Shown: positions 22,801-32,741, numbered from the stretch's first letter. The stretch is 64,000 nucleotides of DNA from Lanius collurio (GCA_020086605.1 JACBWW010000004.1:31882001-31946000), one strand, 5' to 3'. The notes: generated from the sequence alone by a model not told the origin. Numbers and translations: made by a program.

Positions 22801-25187
22801 AATATACTTTGTTGAAGACTGATTTTCTTCTTATTCCTATTTTGACATTGTTTTATTTGTATGTTGCGATGTCTTATTAGGATCTTCTTTTCCCTAGCTA
22901 ATATGAGATGTCTTCTGTTATTTTAATATTGCAAAGAATTGTATCAAAACAATAATTTGTTCACCTCCTCTATCTTTAAGGAGAAGAGCCTTCTCCATCA
23001 GACAGGAGACATGAGTTGGATACCTACTTGGTCACCCCTGAATGTGGCATCATGGGCATCATTCGGCAGATCCTGACAGAGCGGGTGATGGTTTCAAAGT
23101 TCTACAACTTCCTGAAGGGGTTCCAGCTGCACAATGAATACCTTCAGAGCAAAAACTTCTGTATATGGAAAGGTAAACATCCTTGAATATAATTTTTTAC
23201 CTTCTTAGATGGTTGGTGTTTTCCTCAGTAAGGAGAAGGCAAATGATGAATGTTTGGAAATTAATATTTCAAGATAACTATTTAAATTTCATACAGTTAA
23301 ATCAGCTTCAGGAATTCCCTTGACTCCAGGGAAAGAAAATTACTTTTCATTTGGGGTGGAAGAATAGCAACATGAGAAGTGAAAGAACTGTTTCTACATG
23401 GAAAAGGTCATTTTTTATGTGTGAAGGCTGAACTTCTGTAGTGTGTCAGGGTTTTGGAAAGTAAATGTAATGGAGAGCCAAGAGGCATTTTTTTTCCAAT
23501 TTTTCTTTATTAGTCAAACAACAGATATACTGTTTCTTCAGTGAATCACTCATAGTAACAAATATTTCTTTCTAGATACTGTACTAGAGAATTTCCCCAA
23601 CCAGCTGACAGAAACAGCAGAGTTCATGTGCCTGGCAGACACGGCAGGATACATTGACATTAGCTATCCACCGCTCATGAGGCCAGAGAGGAAAGTGGAT
23701 GTTGTCCTGCACTTAAACTACTCTTCTGGATCACAGACCTCGGTGTGAAAAACACTCTATTTTCACTGATAAATGACTGCTGTCTTTTTGCCCTCCTTAA
23801 CTCCTAAAGATTCAGAATAATTTATGTAGAATAAACAGATTCTGGGGGAAGAAGATCCTTGGCCTACAGCTCCCTGTGCAGATGGCTAGGTCTTGCAAGT
23901 GATGCTGGTAAATCCTCTGAGAACAGAAGTATTATCAGATTTCTAAATAGTTTATTTGAATTAGCCCTCTAATAGATAAATGCATCTCCTAGACCTGTGT
24001 GCTCCTGTGATCTCCATTTGGTTAAATCTCCAAATTGTTAACACATCTGCTAGGTTAACATTTCAGTTAAGATGATGCTCCCAGATCACTGTTTGCTTAC
24101 ATCACTTTTCAGAACCATCCTAAGGCATCTAAGACAGGCTTTTAAATGCTTTATGCCAAGTAAAAAAAAAAAAAAAAATTAATTTTGCATATATAAACTT
24201 CATTATTTCATATTCTTGTCCATTCTATTTCAGGATTTTCTTCAGAAGAGGTATCTTTCTGTATCCTCAGCTGCTAGGCCAACCTTCCTATAATCATGGA
24301 CATTTTACTTATCTTGTAGATAAAAGCTAATGAGGAGAAGGAGAAAGTAGAACAACAATCAGGAGTGCAAGTAGGAGACTTGAGTCTTGAATTGTTGTTC
24401 TGTTAATAGCTAATACTTAATATCTCACATAAGAGATGAGGACAGAAGAGATATTGACAGCAAGCCCTGCTCCCATATTTTTGTGAAGATCTTTCAATGG
24501 AGGCATCATACATTAGGAAAAGTAGTGGTGGTGTGTGGCAGAATTTGTGACCTTTTATTTTCTTCTGTCTGAATTCAGCCTTTGGAAGAAGCCTCCAAAT
24601 ACTTTAAAAAGCAGGGAATCCCATTTCCCAAAATCCACATGAGTGAAGAAGAGAAGAAAAATCTAAAGGAGTGCTACATCTTTGAAGACACGGAGACCCC
24701 AGAGGCACCGACTGTAGTGTTTTTCCCACTGGTGAATGACTCCTTCAGAAAATACAAAGAGCCTGGTAAGCCATGGGATAGTCCTCCCACCACCTGGCAG
24801 CCCTTTGGCTGTGGGATGGGAGACAGGGTGTAACGTGATCTCCTCCCTCCCCTGCTGTGCCTCCCATGGGAGAGAAATGCAAATGCCAAGGGAGCAAGGA
24901 GTAACGTTGTGCCCCACCTGGAGAGTGGGAGGTGGGACCATATCTGTACCCCACTGATGACTTTTCTTTATTTGTCAGGTGTGGAGCGCAGCCCTGCTGA
25001 GTTGGCGCAGGGCAATGTGGATGTTTCCACCGTTTTTTCCCCCTACTGCTTAAACAGCTTTACCTACACAGGGGAGGAGTTTGACAAGCTGATAGAACTG
25101 ACCAGCTACAACATTCAGAACAACCAACATCTCATCCTTCAGGCTTTGAATTCAGCCATAAAGCAGAAGCAACAGCACAAAAAATAA
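4742..25187 (+). CDS. PLA2G4E: Gene 1: group IV cytosolic phospholipase A2, PLA2G4E-like (spliced, 5' incomplete)
   Basis: Eighteen exons (listed separately) join in phase to 773 codons plus stop. Order in the partial protein: C2 domain from about residue 1 to 117 (lacking its first strand), linker about 118-282, cPLA2 catalytic domain about 283-773. Catalytic features visible are GGGTR at 292-296, the elbow GSSGS with nucleophile Ser324, and catalytic Asp608 in L-A-D-T-A followed by R-P-E-R-K-V-D. Family members are cytosolic enzymes that dock on membranes through calcium-bound C2 and cleave sn-2 acyl chains; human PLA2G4E also acts as a calcium-dependent N-acyltransferase making N-acyl-phosphatidylethanolamine. 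The C-terminal third resembles PLA2G4E most closely as I recall it, and the tail is lysine-rich. The first C2 exon was not found. Paralogue assignment within E/F/D/B is by memory, not a computed tree. Confidence 0.9.
5683..6336 (-). mobile_element. Probable endogenous-retrovirus solo LTR
   Basis: A 654-bp block bounded by TGG...CCA, with AATAAA on the minus strand at 5799-5804 and about 115 bases of U5-like sequence beyond. The minus-strand start TGGTGTCTTGGGGTGAC and the internal text resemble a songbird LTR that I recall. No flanking duplication or internal retroviral genes were seen. Antisense to gene 1, in the intron after its first visible exon. Confidence 0.6.
7070..7705 (-). mobile_element. 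Probable endogenous-retrovirus solo LTR
   Basis: GC-rich 636-bp block in AT-rich intron. On the minus strand it starts TGTAGGGTCTGACAAG, has a TATA-like CCCATAAAAG at 7421-7430 and AATAAA at 7351-7356, and ends CCCCGCA. The termini form an imperfect inverted repeat (TGTAGGG against TGCGGGG). U3 holds an imperfect direct repeat (CAGGGGCCTGTCAGACCCC near 7612 and AAAGGGGCTTGTCAGACCC near 7684). No target duplication was seen. Confidence 0.7.
8981..9060. promoter_or_regulatory. Candidate enhancer-like AT-rich block with POU octamer
   Basis: Contains the octamer ATTTGCAT at 8988-8995, overlapping TAATTATT and followed by more TAAT/ATTA cores. It has the look of a homeodomain/POU site cluster, in the intron after gene 1 exon 2. 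Only motif evidence. Confidence 0.2.
9430..9561 (+). CDS. PLA2G4E: Gene 1 exon 3: C2 domain, Ca-binding loop 3
   Basis: Acceptor TGTTCACAG, donor AAG|GTGAGT, 132 nt, phase 0 to 0. It encodes [11 protein letters not shown], then K-D-D-L-L, the C2 strand and loop 3 region with acidic calcium ligands. Same length as gene 2 exon 3. Confidence 0.93.
10660..10700 (+). CDS. PLA2G4E: Gene 1 exon 4: end of C2 domain
   Basis: 41 nt between CTTTTACAG and GTGAGT; encodes [13 protein letters not shown] and ends two bases into a codon. The L-E-V-E-F strand matches gene 2 exon 4, which is also 41 nt. Too short to be seen as an open reading frame. Confidence 0.88.
11136..11178 (+). CDS. PLA2G4E: Gene 1 exon 5: C2-to-linker segment
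   Basis: 43 nt between TCTCTTTCAG and GTAATT. Completes the split codon (AT|T, Ile) and encodes [14 protein letters not shown]; the V-T-N-G-V-L-V stretch is shared with the family and with gene 2 exon 5 (also 43 nt). Confidence 0.9.
11914..11977 (+). CDS. PLA2G4E: Gene 1 exon 6: linker
   Basis: 64 nt between GCTACAG and GTTAGA. Encodes [12 protein letters not shown] and a basic end (W-T-K-K-E). Six nucleotides longer than gene 2 exon 6 but with the same entry and exit phase. Confidence 0.88.
12048..12185 (+). repeat. T/G-rich simple repeat
   Basis: Runs of TTTG and T-rich/G-rich sequence in intron 6 of gene 1, low complexity. Confidence 0.85.
12679..12842 (+). CDS. PLA2G4E: Gene 1 exon 7: linker
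   Basis: 164 nt between CTTTTTTCAG and GTATGT, enters after one base of a codon and ends in phase 0. Encodes F-S-V-K-G-S-Y-E-K and F-H-Y-I-K-Y-S; gene 2 exon 7 has the matching V-K-G-S-F-E and F-H-Y-I-K-Y and is one codon longer. Confidence 0.9.
13112..13204 (+). CDS. PLA2G4E: Gene 1 exon 8: linker
   Basis: 93 nt, phase 0 to 0, between TTATTTTTCAG and GTGATT. Encodes L-T-I-P-L-D-S-L-P; the L-x-S-L-P core is shared with gene 2 exon 8, which is two codons shorter. Poorly conserved part of the protein. Confidence 0.86.
13710..13747 (+). CDS. PLA2G4E: Gene 1 exon 9: short linker exon
   Basis: 38 nt between a long pyrimidine tract ending CCTAG and GTAAGA. Encodes [12 protein letters not shown] and leaves TG of a split codon. 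Gene 2 exon 9 is also 38 nt and leaves TG. Confidence 0.88.
14385..14520 (+). CDS. PLA2G4E: Gene 1 exon 10: start of catalytic region
   Basis: Encodes [14 protein letters not shown], then F-L-Q-K-R-K and D-L-Q-D-H-E; donor GAG|GTATGA. The acceptor has a weak pyrimidine tract (GGACTTTGTTTGAG). It is chosen because it keeps frame: the next AG, six bases downstream, would turn the split codon TG|A into a stop. 136 nt against 148 in gene 2. Confidence 0.85.
15949..16085 (+). CDS. PLA2G4E: Gene 1 exon 11: oxyanion motif and nucleophile elbow
   Basis: 137 nt between GATTAAACAG and GTAAGG. Encodes T-T-G-G-G-T-R (oxyanion glycines plus the conserved Arg equivalent to PLA2G4A Arg200) and I-T-G-S-S-G-S-T-W, a G-x-S-G-x elbow whose middle Ser is the nucleophile. 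All recognisable catalytic residues of this segment are intact. Confidence 0.95.
16542..16764 (+). CDS. PLA2G4E: Gene 1 exon 12: catalytic domain
   Basis: 223 nt between TTTTCCCCAG and GTAACG; ends in phase 0. Encodes [15 protein letters not shown] and [15 protein letters not shown], all family signatures. Same length as gene 2 exon 12. Confidence 0.93.
16893..17785 (-). mobile_element. CR1 LINE, 5'-truncated, with ORF2 remnant
   Basis: About 0.9 kb in intron 12 of gene 1, opposite in strand to the gene. The reverse strand encodes broken pieces of the CR1 reverse-transcriptase C-terminus: [11 protein letters not shown] near 17690 and [14 protein letters not shown] near 17600, then [10 protein letters not shown] near 17490, followed by 3' UTR sequence. 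Stops and frame changes make it inactive. Confidence 0.9.
18204..18318 (+). CDS. PLA2G4E: Gene 1 exon 13: catalytic domain
   Basis: 115 nt between GTGAATTCACAG and GTGATG. Encodes [10 protein letters not shown], then G-Q-N-P-L-P-I-Y, the strongly conserved N-P-x-P-I-Y motif. Its first base continues from exon 12 in phase 0; same length as gene 2 exon 13. Confidence 0.93.
18837..18974 (+). CDS. PLA2G4E: Gene 1 exon 14: catalytic domain
   Basis: 138 nt between TCTCTGCAG and GTGATG. Encodes [11 protein letters not shown], then [14 protein letters not shown] and L-P-E-S-R-I-C-F, the most conserved block of the family. The GTGATG donor is shared with gene 2. Confidence 0.95.
18975..21957. other. 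Gene 1 intron 14
   Basis: A 3-kb intron with a poly(T) tract at 20118 and no recognisable exon; several short reading frames without family features. Confidence 0.6.
20118..20136 (+). repeat. Poly(T) tract
   Basis: Nineteen consecutive T bases in intron 14 of gene 1; possibly the reverse-complemented tail of an old retroposed sequence, but no body was recognised. Confidence 0.9.
21958..22065 (+). CDS. PLA2G4E: Gene 1 exon 15: catalytic domain, divergent half
   Basis: 108 nt between CATTGCACAG and GTTAGT, the same length and phases as gene 2 exon 15. The first half, [15 protein letters not shown], is clearly family sequence and the end is L-D-I. The 18 residues between are rich in Arg, Ser, Thr and Gln and do not resemble the family's S-E-E-F/W-x-x-R-W pattern. 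Open reading frame retained. Confidence 0.8.
22981..23172 (+). CDS. PLA2G4E: Gene 1 exon 16: catalytic domain
   Basis: 192 nt between TATCTTTAAG and GTAAAC, same length as gene 2 exon 16. Encodes an acidic start (G-E-E-P), a variable stretch, then [14 protein letters not shown] and F-C-I-W-K, matching the family N-F-L-x-G-x-x-L-H motif. Confidence 0.93.
23576..23742 (+). CDS. PLA2G4E: Gene 1 exon 17: catalytic aspartate exon
   Basis: 167 nt between TTTCTAG and a weak donor TCG|GTGTGA; ends phase 0. Encodes F-P-N-Q-L-T-E, L-A-D-T-A-G-Y with the catalytic Asp, then [12 protein letters not shown]. This block is the clearest PLA2G4E-type segment. Confidence 0.94.
24162..24178 (+). repeat. Poly(A) tract
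   Basis: Seventeen A bases in intron 17 of gene 1. Confidence 0.9.
24349..24401. repeat. 11-bp inverted repeat, 31-base spacer
   Basis: AGAACAACAAT at 24349-24359 and its exact reverse complement ATTGTTGTTCT at 24391-24401, in intron 17 of gene 1. Confidence 0.75.
24579..24765 (+). CDS. PLA2G4E: Gene 1 exon 18: catalytic domain
   Basis: 187 nt between CTGAATTCAG and GTAAGC. Encodes [14 protein letters not shown] and [12 protein letters not shown], conserved across group IV enzymes. Same length as gene 2 exon 18. Confidence 0.94.
24979..25187 (+). CDS. PLA2G4E: Gene 1 exon 19: last coding exon with basic tail
   Basis: Acceptor TATTTGTCAG; reads G-V-E-R-S-P-A-E-L, then F-T-Y-T, F-D-K-L-I-E-L and Y-N-I-Q-N-N, ending with I-K-Q-K-Q-Q-H-K-K and TAA. 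The Lys/Gln-rich end resembles the polybasic C-terminus that in mammalian PLA2G4E binds phosphoinositides and directs the enzyme to endosomal membranes. The stop is at 25185-25187. Confidence 0.94.
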
Positions 25188-25243
25188 ACATTCTCCTGAG
25201 TTTCAGAAATATATCTGCATGATTTGTTTGGGTTTGGGGTTTT

Positions 25244-25269
25244 TTGATTCTTCTCTAGAGAAGAATCAA
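25244..25269. repeat. 26-bp perfect palindrome in gene 1 3' UTR
   Basis: TTGATTCTTCTCT is followed directly by its exact reverse complement AGAGAAGAATCAA, with no spacer; the centre is TCTAGA. As RNA it could fold into an 11-bp hairpin with a four-base loop, 57 bases after the stop. Confidence 0.85.
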
Positions 25270-25622
25270 GACCTATAAATGAGCACAGTAGACTTTGGAA
25301 TGTACAAACTTGTCTCAGCCTGTGGTTCCTCTCTACCACACAGTAGAGAGATCAAACAATCAAACAAAATAATGATTAGATTTGTGCTTTATTTATGTTG
25401 GATTTCACTGTCAGTGAACTTATTTTCATGCATATACGTGTATGTGCAGTAAATTGAAGATCAGGAAAGATGAGGTTCATCAACAAGTTTTTTAAATGCA
25501 TGGATCTGGGACAGTAGTACAAATTCCTTCAAAATTCGCTATACTACTGGAAGTTGTATGTGAAGTAAAGACAAACAAGCTATGGATATTTATTTCAAAT
25601 CTAGTGCAACAAGAAAATACAT

Positions 25623-25628
25623 AATAAA
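25623..25628 (+). terminator. Candidate polyadenylation signal of gene 1
   Basis: AATAAA, 436 bases after the stop codon; the first canonical hexamer downstream. A short T/G-containing stretch follows, so it is a plausible but unproven cleavage signal. Confidence 0.45.
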
Positions 25629-25650
25629 TGTGGAGAATTTCAAAGAACAT

Positions 25651-28600
25651 GAAAACTGTATTTTGCTATAATGTCAGCAAGAAATTTTGCTAGAAATAAC
25701 ATGCCAAGCTAAACATAAAAGAAAATCTGAGACTTCACGTGAAAAATACACATTTTCTGTACTTCTGAATTTAGAAGTTTTATTACACCAGCAGTATGTA
25801 GTTTTTGAAAATCTCTTGGAATAGATTGTTTCGAGCCATATTTTGAGTCAGGATCAGCTCTCCAAGCGCAGGTGTAACTATCTAATCCAGGGTTCTACTT
25901 TTCAGTGAACATTCATGGTATTTAGAGGGTCCAGCTCAGTATCCACGTCCTGTTAATTTCAGTGGTTTTCATAGTATTTCTTGTTATTATAAGATGGGAT
26001 GCTGTGAGAATTAAAACATCAAAAACTGAGAGACAGATTTTGTGGTCAGAATGTAAGCTAAGTGCTTTACACTGATATCCATGGGTAATTAATGGGTAAT
26101 CACATTACTTTGTCAGTTCCTGCCTGTCTAAAAGCAACATGGGATATATGCAACTACTATAAATAGCACAAGGTAATTTGTTGAAACTGTTTGTTTTTGA
26201 GTTGAAGGCCAAAATAATTATTTGCTTTAGGAAGGATTTTAATAAGACAAATACTATGTAAACCTGTTTCATTACAACGAAGACACTAACCTAAAATAAA
26301 AAGATATAATGCTTCAGTCAGTATCAATTGCCCTTAATTACTTCAAATTTAAATAAAACAAAGCAGCTTGTCTGTGCTGAAGTAACATGTATTAGCAAAC
26401 ACAGAGCTTGTGAATAATGTATCATAGCAAAAACCAAAAAATAATTCTTAATTCAAACTGAAATATGAACTTTTAAAAGGCTGAAAAATTCTCTTCCTTC
26501 TTGCTATCATGATCTGTCTCTCATCCTTCAATCATCCTTTATGCCTTGTCTTCCTCTATCCTTTGTTGTCTTTAGTCTCCATGCTCACCTCAGATGACCT
26601 CAGCCCCCTTAGGGGTGCTGTGTCCCTACCCCGGCTGCTTTTCCAGGCTCTCACGCCTTTGTCCAATTTGCAGCCTGGGTTCAAACCTCTAGTGTGCTGA
26701 AATGGCTGTTTACTTGTTGGTGCTCATCAAGGGCTCCCCTCTTTGTGGTCTCCATTGCCGAGTCATCTGGTCCCTCTTGGCATTGCCTTTCCTCTGTCCC
26801 AGCTCTAACTCCCTCCCAGGCTTCCCTGGTTATCATTATGACAACCCCATTTGGTGTGACACATGTGTTTGCTACTTCTCCCAAATGCCCATCTTACAGC
26901 TGAGGTTTCAGGCAGCTTCAAGAGCTACAAATGAAGTTCCTACCCCTGCCATTGAAGTCCTTTGATGACAGCAGAGTTCAAGAAGCCTGCCTCTCTCTTC
27001 CCATCCCTGCCTTTAACTATACCCCTTTGCTCCCCTTGATGTTTTCTTGTTTTCTGGTTTAACAATTTACTTTCAGTGTGCCACTGAGGCGTTCTCTCCT
27101 GCACCTGCCAGGATGCTTGTCCCACCTCCCAGCAGAACACCTGCAGAAGATCCTTGTCCTCTGTTCTTGCAGGCTAGCAGGGAAGGTTTGTGTGGCTTTG
27201 TCTGCTGGCCTTGTTTCATTCTGGTTCAGCTTTTAACGGGGTGTTTCCTGTGCTTGGACTCTGGGTTATAGTGAAGCATTACAAGAATGTAGGTAACAGC
27301 TGCAGACGGGACATTTGAAAAAGCTTTTTGGTTTTGCAGGTTGGGAGTGTCCCTTTTTTTACAGGAAAGAGGACTTCATGGAATTACCCCTTCAAGGAAG
27401 GAAACTAACTAGAGGAGAGAGAAGCACTGCAAAAATCAATGCTGTATCATTGTGTTAGCACCAGCAGGAGTCAACCTGATTTTTTTCTAAATATTTTATG
27501 AGATAGAGCTCTCGGTAGATGTGGTAATAGGAGCTACAAACACTAACATGCTGACCTCCTTAGTTGTAATTAATATGTTTTGCATCTTTTGTGTGTCTGT
27601 CTTTTCCTTCTTACCTATTCATTATCTATAGTAAGTGAAGGGATTAGCATGCAATTGCACCTGTGCCCCAACCCTTCCAATTATCACAAAGGTGCATGAG
27701 GAACTGGGCAGTTCAGTGAGGTGACTCAGACCACACAAAACTAAGGAAAGCAGTAGTGGGATTCTTCAACTCCTCACAAAGTGTGTGAGAACTCGACCGT
27801 CCTACTTGGGTGAGTGCCACTGAAGAAAAAGGAGCTAATGGGATGGCTGGCAGCAGCATTTTGTGCTGTTCTGTAGCACAAAGAGTGATCAAATGAGATT
27901 ATTGCAAACATTCTGAGTGAAGGGAGCTAGTCATTCGTGAGACTACAGGTTGCACCACGTGAGTGATGGGAAATGTGTTTGCCACAGCAGATACAGGAGA
28001 ACGTGGGTGGTAGAACAGGACTCCCATCTTAGAACCCTGTGCTAAAACCTGCCCACATGTAAAGCTCTGCAGTGTATGTGCAATATCCACTGTCTTACTA
28101 GAGTTATAACACCGCAGAGGAGGCCATCAGGGCCTTATTTCCTCATACCTTAGTCAACAGTTAAAAAAGCTGAGAGTTCTGTGTCATTCATGCCACTGAA
28201 GCTTTGTACCTTTGAGTTCCCCCTGAAAGTCTCTCCCTTGTAGGGCTCCCACTGAAGCCCACCACTCCTGCAGTGCTCATAAAGTATTTCTCCAGCACTC
28301 CTCCCACACCTCCAGCTCATGATATCAAAACTCTGGGATATGACATCTTGTCGTGTCTCTCGTTTTTTTACTCCTTGGGTCCTAAGGTCTCCTTTGTACT
28401 CCCTCCAACCCACTATTGCTTATCCCCCTTTCTCCATGCAGGTGGACGTCTCATCCAGATGTCATAGCCTGATCCCAGCTGCCCTAGGGCTTGTAGTATT
28501 CATGCTTGTTCCAAATATGACCAAACCTCCAGCATTCAAACCTGAAGCTTCTGGAGGCACAATTACAATACAGAGGAGATGTGAGACAAAGGGGAAGGAT

Positions 28601-31600
28601 TAAGAATGATGAAGACGGATTAAGATGGTATAAAACGCAAGGAGGGAGAAAAAATAGAAGGAAAAAACAAATTATAATACCTGAGAAAAAGCGGAAAATG
28701 GAATTTTAGCTATGACGTATTTAGATGAACAAAGAAAGAAAACACATACTTTGAAATCCAAGAAGTCAATGGTAAGGAAAATATGGCAGGGAATTGAAAG
28801 AAGAAATTGAGAAATAAAAGGTGGTGGAGATATATATTTAAAATGCAGATAAAAGTATATCACCCCTCTATTTTTTTCAAAGCAGTCTTGATAGTCTAGT
28901 TCTTTAAAAAGAATAGCAACTAAAAATCTCTAATCTAGAAAATGGCATGGCACTAAGTCTTAATGCTGAGGTTCTGACCATCTGGGCTTACAAATAGCTG
29001 AGATGCACACTGAGTACTTCCTAGCTCCCAGGTCTCTCTTCTTTTTTTCTGCCCTTAAATATGGGGAAAAGATGGTTCCTTGACCTCTAGCAGTCTAACT
29101 TTTCCTGCCAAATACTGCTTATTGCAGCCTTCTCTCTCAGTTAATAATCTGTATGACAGTTTGCTCCCTTCCTGTTTCCTTTCTTCTGCTGAGAAAATTG
29201 AGCCTCCTTAGAGACTGATAACTATCAGGTAAGGAGCTGCTAGTTTCTTCATATATTAATATGTACTTTTAAATCTTGAGCAAGTTGTTTCTTTAATTTT
29301 GCAATTTCTGCTTTTCAGCTGGATGACACCCAGTCTTAAAAGCAAGTCATGCTCCAAATTTCTCCTTGAGCCGCATTTCTTTTAACTTGATATCTACTTT
29401 GTAAATACGGGATATAACTTGGTTTTAACATTTAATAGATGATATGATAGCCTAGAATTTGTTGAAGATTAAGTGCTTTGGTCCTACATACAGAAAATAA
29501 TTCAGAAAATCATTCACAGATGCTTAACAAACACCTATTCTGGTTATTCTTAATCCCTACTCCATGATCTCTGCTGATGCAGGAGCTGATGGCCTGTAAC
29601 CCACAGCTGGGTTTGGGCACAGGGAGGAAGGACTTTGCTGGTCATATTGCACTTGTGCTGGTTTTCAGCTCATGGGGATAGGATAAACTTGCATGTAGTC
29701 TGCAGAAATGTGGAGAATGAACAGGGATGCAAAGAACTTTGGGAACTGCTCTTGTAGAACTATAGTCCTGGGAAACTTTCTCCAAGTACAGAACAACGTC
29801 CCATAGTGAGGCATCTCCAGGCACAGAGGACTTTCTCACTCTACAGGTAACCACTGAGGGCTGCACATTTGCAACACGCATAAAATCTGTGAGAGAGAAA
29901 ACAAAGTATAAACTTACACTTCAGTTAGGCAGCTCTAAGAGTGGTATGGGAAGTTCTGGGCTTTATCCGGTGCATCAGTAACTGTAACATGAAAGAAATG
30001 TATACAGGTATTTAACTGTGAGTGCAATGATGTACAAATTAATGATGGTAGCCTCTCTACTGGGACAGGAATACCTCTCAGCATCAGAGGTTTGTTCTAG
30101 TTATATGTTAGATGCATACAAATGCTGATGCATCTATACAATGGATATATAGTGCCATACTTTTCTCAGTATGATCCCAACAAGAATACATTCTATTACT
30201 TTTAAACTTTTTGATTTAAAATTTATTTCCCAGAAGATTCATGCTTACTTGTTTCAGGGGTAAGATAACCAAGAGCAGTAATGCCCCTGTCTCCTGTGAG
30301 TTTTCTCTCCTGCTCCACCTCTCCTTCCTTCACTAACTGCACAAGTGATGGCCTAAGACACCACTCCTCTCCTGCAGGAAGAGGACATAGCTGAGCCAGA
30401 ACTCCCATCTGACTTTGCTCTCCAGTGCAGGTCTTTTGTATAGAAGTGTTTATACATCTGAGAGCAGTGAGGTGGTTGCAGCCAGTTCTGGTTGTGCTTC
30501 CGCCTTGTTCGAATAATCTCAGGCTTGCTTTGCCTGGCCTGTTCAAGGCTAGGCAAGTATATATTGCTGCAAGGCATTTAGTGGTACACTGGTTTTCAGT
30601 GGTTTTGGTCCACTCCAAGACTGGGATTAAAAGGAACTACAAAGCTACATTTGAACTTGTTGCAAATTTTAAGTTTGTAGTGTAGCTCCATCTCTCCACA
30701 GCTTGTCTCTGCAGTAGGATGTAATACAGATACCTCTGCCAATTGAGTGATGCTTCTGCAAACTGCACTGTAAGATGAGTAAGAAACCTAAGCAGTAGAG
30801 GAAGTACAAGGTTGTGCTGGTTTTGGCACATTCTGTGTGATAAGCAGATAACACTACACTAAAGGAGTGGTGTGCAATTTGCTGCTAGGGCAACTACATT
30901 CACATCTTTGAAACAGCTGGGTTATTTTCCTTCACCTATCCTTAAATGACTGAAACATGTAACGTAAAGAAAATATTTCCACTTGAAGCATCTGCTTTTC
31001 ATTGTCCAAGTTCAAATCATCCAGCTTCATACATTGAGATTTTAAATGAGATAGCACTAGTTCAGTTGTTAATGAGAACCTTGCAGTTTTCTTTCTTTAT
31101 GGTGTTCCCTGTGGAGTGACTCAGATGGGAGTAGAGCACCTTGATTTAGCTGAAGGCTGTATTGATCAGTATAGATAGCCAAGTGTGCCTGTAATGGGGA
31201 ATTGACTCTGCAGATATGGAAGACCATACACAGAATTAATCTTCCTTCTCCCCAGGTTTCCTTGAGGACAGAGAATCGCAGCTTTCTTAAGGTTCACCAA
31301 CTTTAGAGGGATTTCTTTCACTTATCATCAGTTATGCTAATGGTTCTCTGAACTAACCAGCCTTGGGAAAGCTGTTCTGCTCTAATGACAGGTATCCTGG
31401 TATTTTTAGTATCTTATGGCAGGTCTTCCAAGGTCAACCAGGTCTTCTTTTCTGACCAGATTAGAAAAAAAAAAAAATAAAGAATGATTGTTCTCTAAAT
31501 TAAGCTGCAAAAGGAGTTCTCCAGGATGTAGCTCAGAGTGTCTGTAACCTGAGGCCAAAAGATGCTCCTGTACTTCCAGCGTGGGCAGAGCTACTTTTCA

Positions 31601-32710
31601 TGCTGGGAATGCAGATGCTATGACACAGCCTACTGTTACTGGAGCTTCTAGTTTGTCATTCATTTGTTTTTCTGTGTTTGAAGATGGTAATTTCCACTGG
31701 GTAAGCCTGAAGATGTTCATCTGCTCTTTTGTTCATCTTCTTTGGTTGAACAAAACTCTGTAAAATAAAAGTGATAAAACTTAACCACTTGATACTGTAT
31801 TCCATTCATCTTGACAAGAGTTTCCCACAGTTGTCATTTAAAGTTCAACTGCCTTTCCTTGGAAAATGTATAAAAGCATAACTCTTACCTGCTTTGCACA
31901 GCTATTACATCTTTTCTTGTGCCTTTTTTGTTGTATTTAAGGTACTGCTGGGTGCAGCAGTAGTCCCAAGTCATGCCTGGAGCCATAAGCACTGACTTTA
32001 AGACCTGTTACCCCCTGCAAGCGTCCACCTCCTTCTCCCCTGCTGTCTAACCACACTCAATCCAGTGCTGCTGCTCCCAGCACATCGATCACCTCCTCTG
32101 CTTGCAGCTCACCTTTGCAAAAAGAAGCCCCAGCCCTGTACCCACACCTTGGCCTCTGCCCTGGGAAGAAGGAAGGGGAGCAGCCCAGGAGGAGCTGGGA
32201 GCTGATGTGCATGCAGTGATCTGTCAGGGGCTGGGGATGGTCCTCTCCAGGGGTTACTCTGTGGCACAGGGCACTGCCCCCCGGCAGGCACTGGGCTCAG
32301 GGTCCTCCACCTGTGAGGAGGCTTTCACCAAAGTGCACAGGGCTGTGCCAGCACACAGGAAATTCACTGCCAGTTATTTATATGCACAGGTCTTTTTTGG
32401 GGTCCAGTTTCCCTCACACAGGAGATGTCCCTGCTCAGGGCAGGGAAGAAGTGGGTTTGAAGGAGCAGGCCTCGGTGGCAGCGCCCTCCATGCTGGGACT
32501 CTGTGCACACAGAAAAGGGTGGCACCATTGCAGGACCTGTGGGGCAGGCGCAGGCTGGGAGAGGTTCCCAGCCAGAGGAAGGCACCACATTCCTTTTGGC
32601 TGTTGTGCTGTAAGGTCCTTCCCTGGAGCAGTCTATCCTTGGTGCTCCACTGGCTTTGGCGGTGGGAGGGGAGTGCTTAGAGAGATGAGATGGGTGGGGC
32701 CTCAGGTCAT
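25651..32710. other. Intergenic region between the two paralogues
   Basis: AT-rich to about 26480, then a C/T-rich stretch to about 27250, then mixed sequence. From about 31950 it becomes GC-richer up to the repeat exon, possibly promoter-proximal. Open frames at 30223-30618 (minus) and 32102-32680 (plus) match nothing I know. Confidence 0.5.
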
Positions 32711-32720
32711 TTTATAAAAT
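32711..32720 (+). promoter_or_regulatory. TATA-like box upstream of the repeat exon
   Basis: TTTATAAAAT lies about 30 bp before the first repeat base and about 45 bp before ATG at 32760, the right distance for a TATA-driven start there. It could be chance in AT-rich DNA; the CCCACAG at the exon edge is a competing splice-acceptor reading. Confidence 0.3.
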
Positions 32721-32741
32721 AACAAGTCATTGACTCCCACA

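Larger units (their letters stand above)
25188..25650 (+). other. Gene 1 putative 3' UTR
   Basis: AT-rich non-coding sequence after the stop, containing a 26-bp palindrome (separate entry) and a first AATAAA at 25623-25628. The transcript end is inferred from that hexamer only; another AATAAA-type signal lies near 26296. Confidence 0.5.

Noticed and set aside
30223..30618. 131-codon minus-strand open frame in the intergenic region
   Set aside because: No similarity I recognise and low-complexity character; possibly an old repeat but not assignable.
32102..32717. Two overlapping plus-strand open frames (192 and 134 codons) before the repeat exon
   Set aside because: No family similarity, and no codon pattern beyond GC-richness; more likely 5' flanking sequence.
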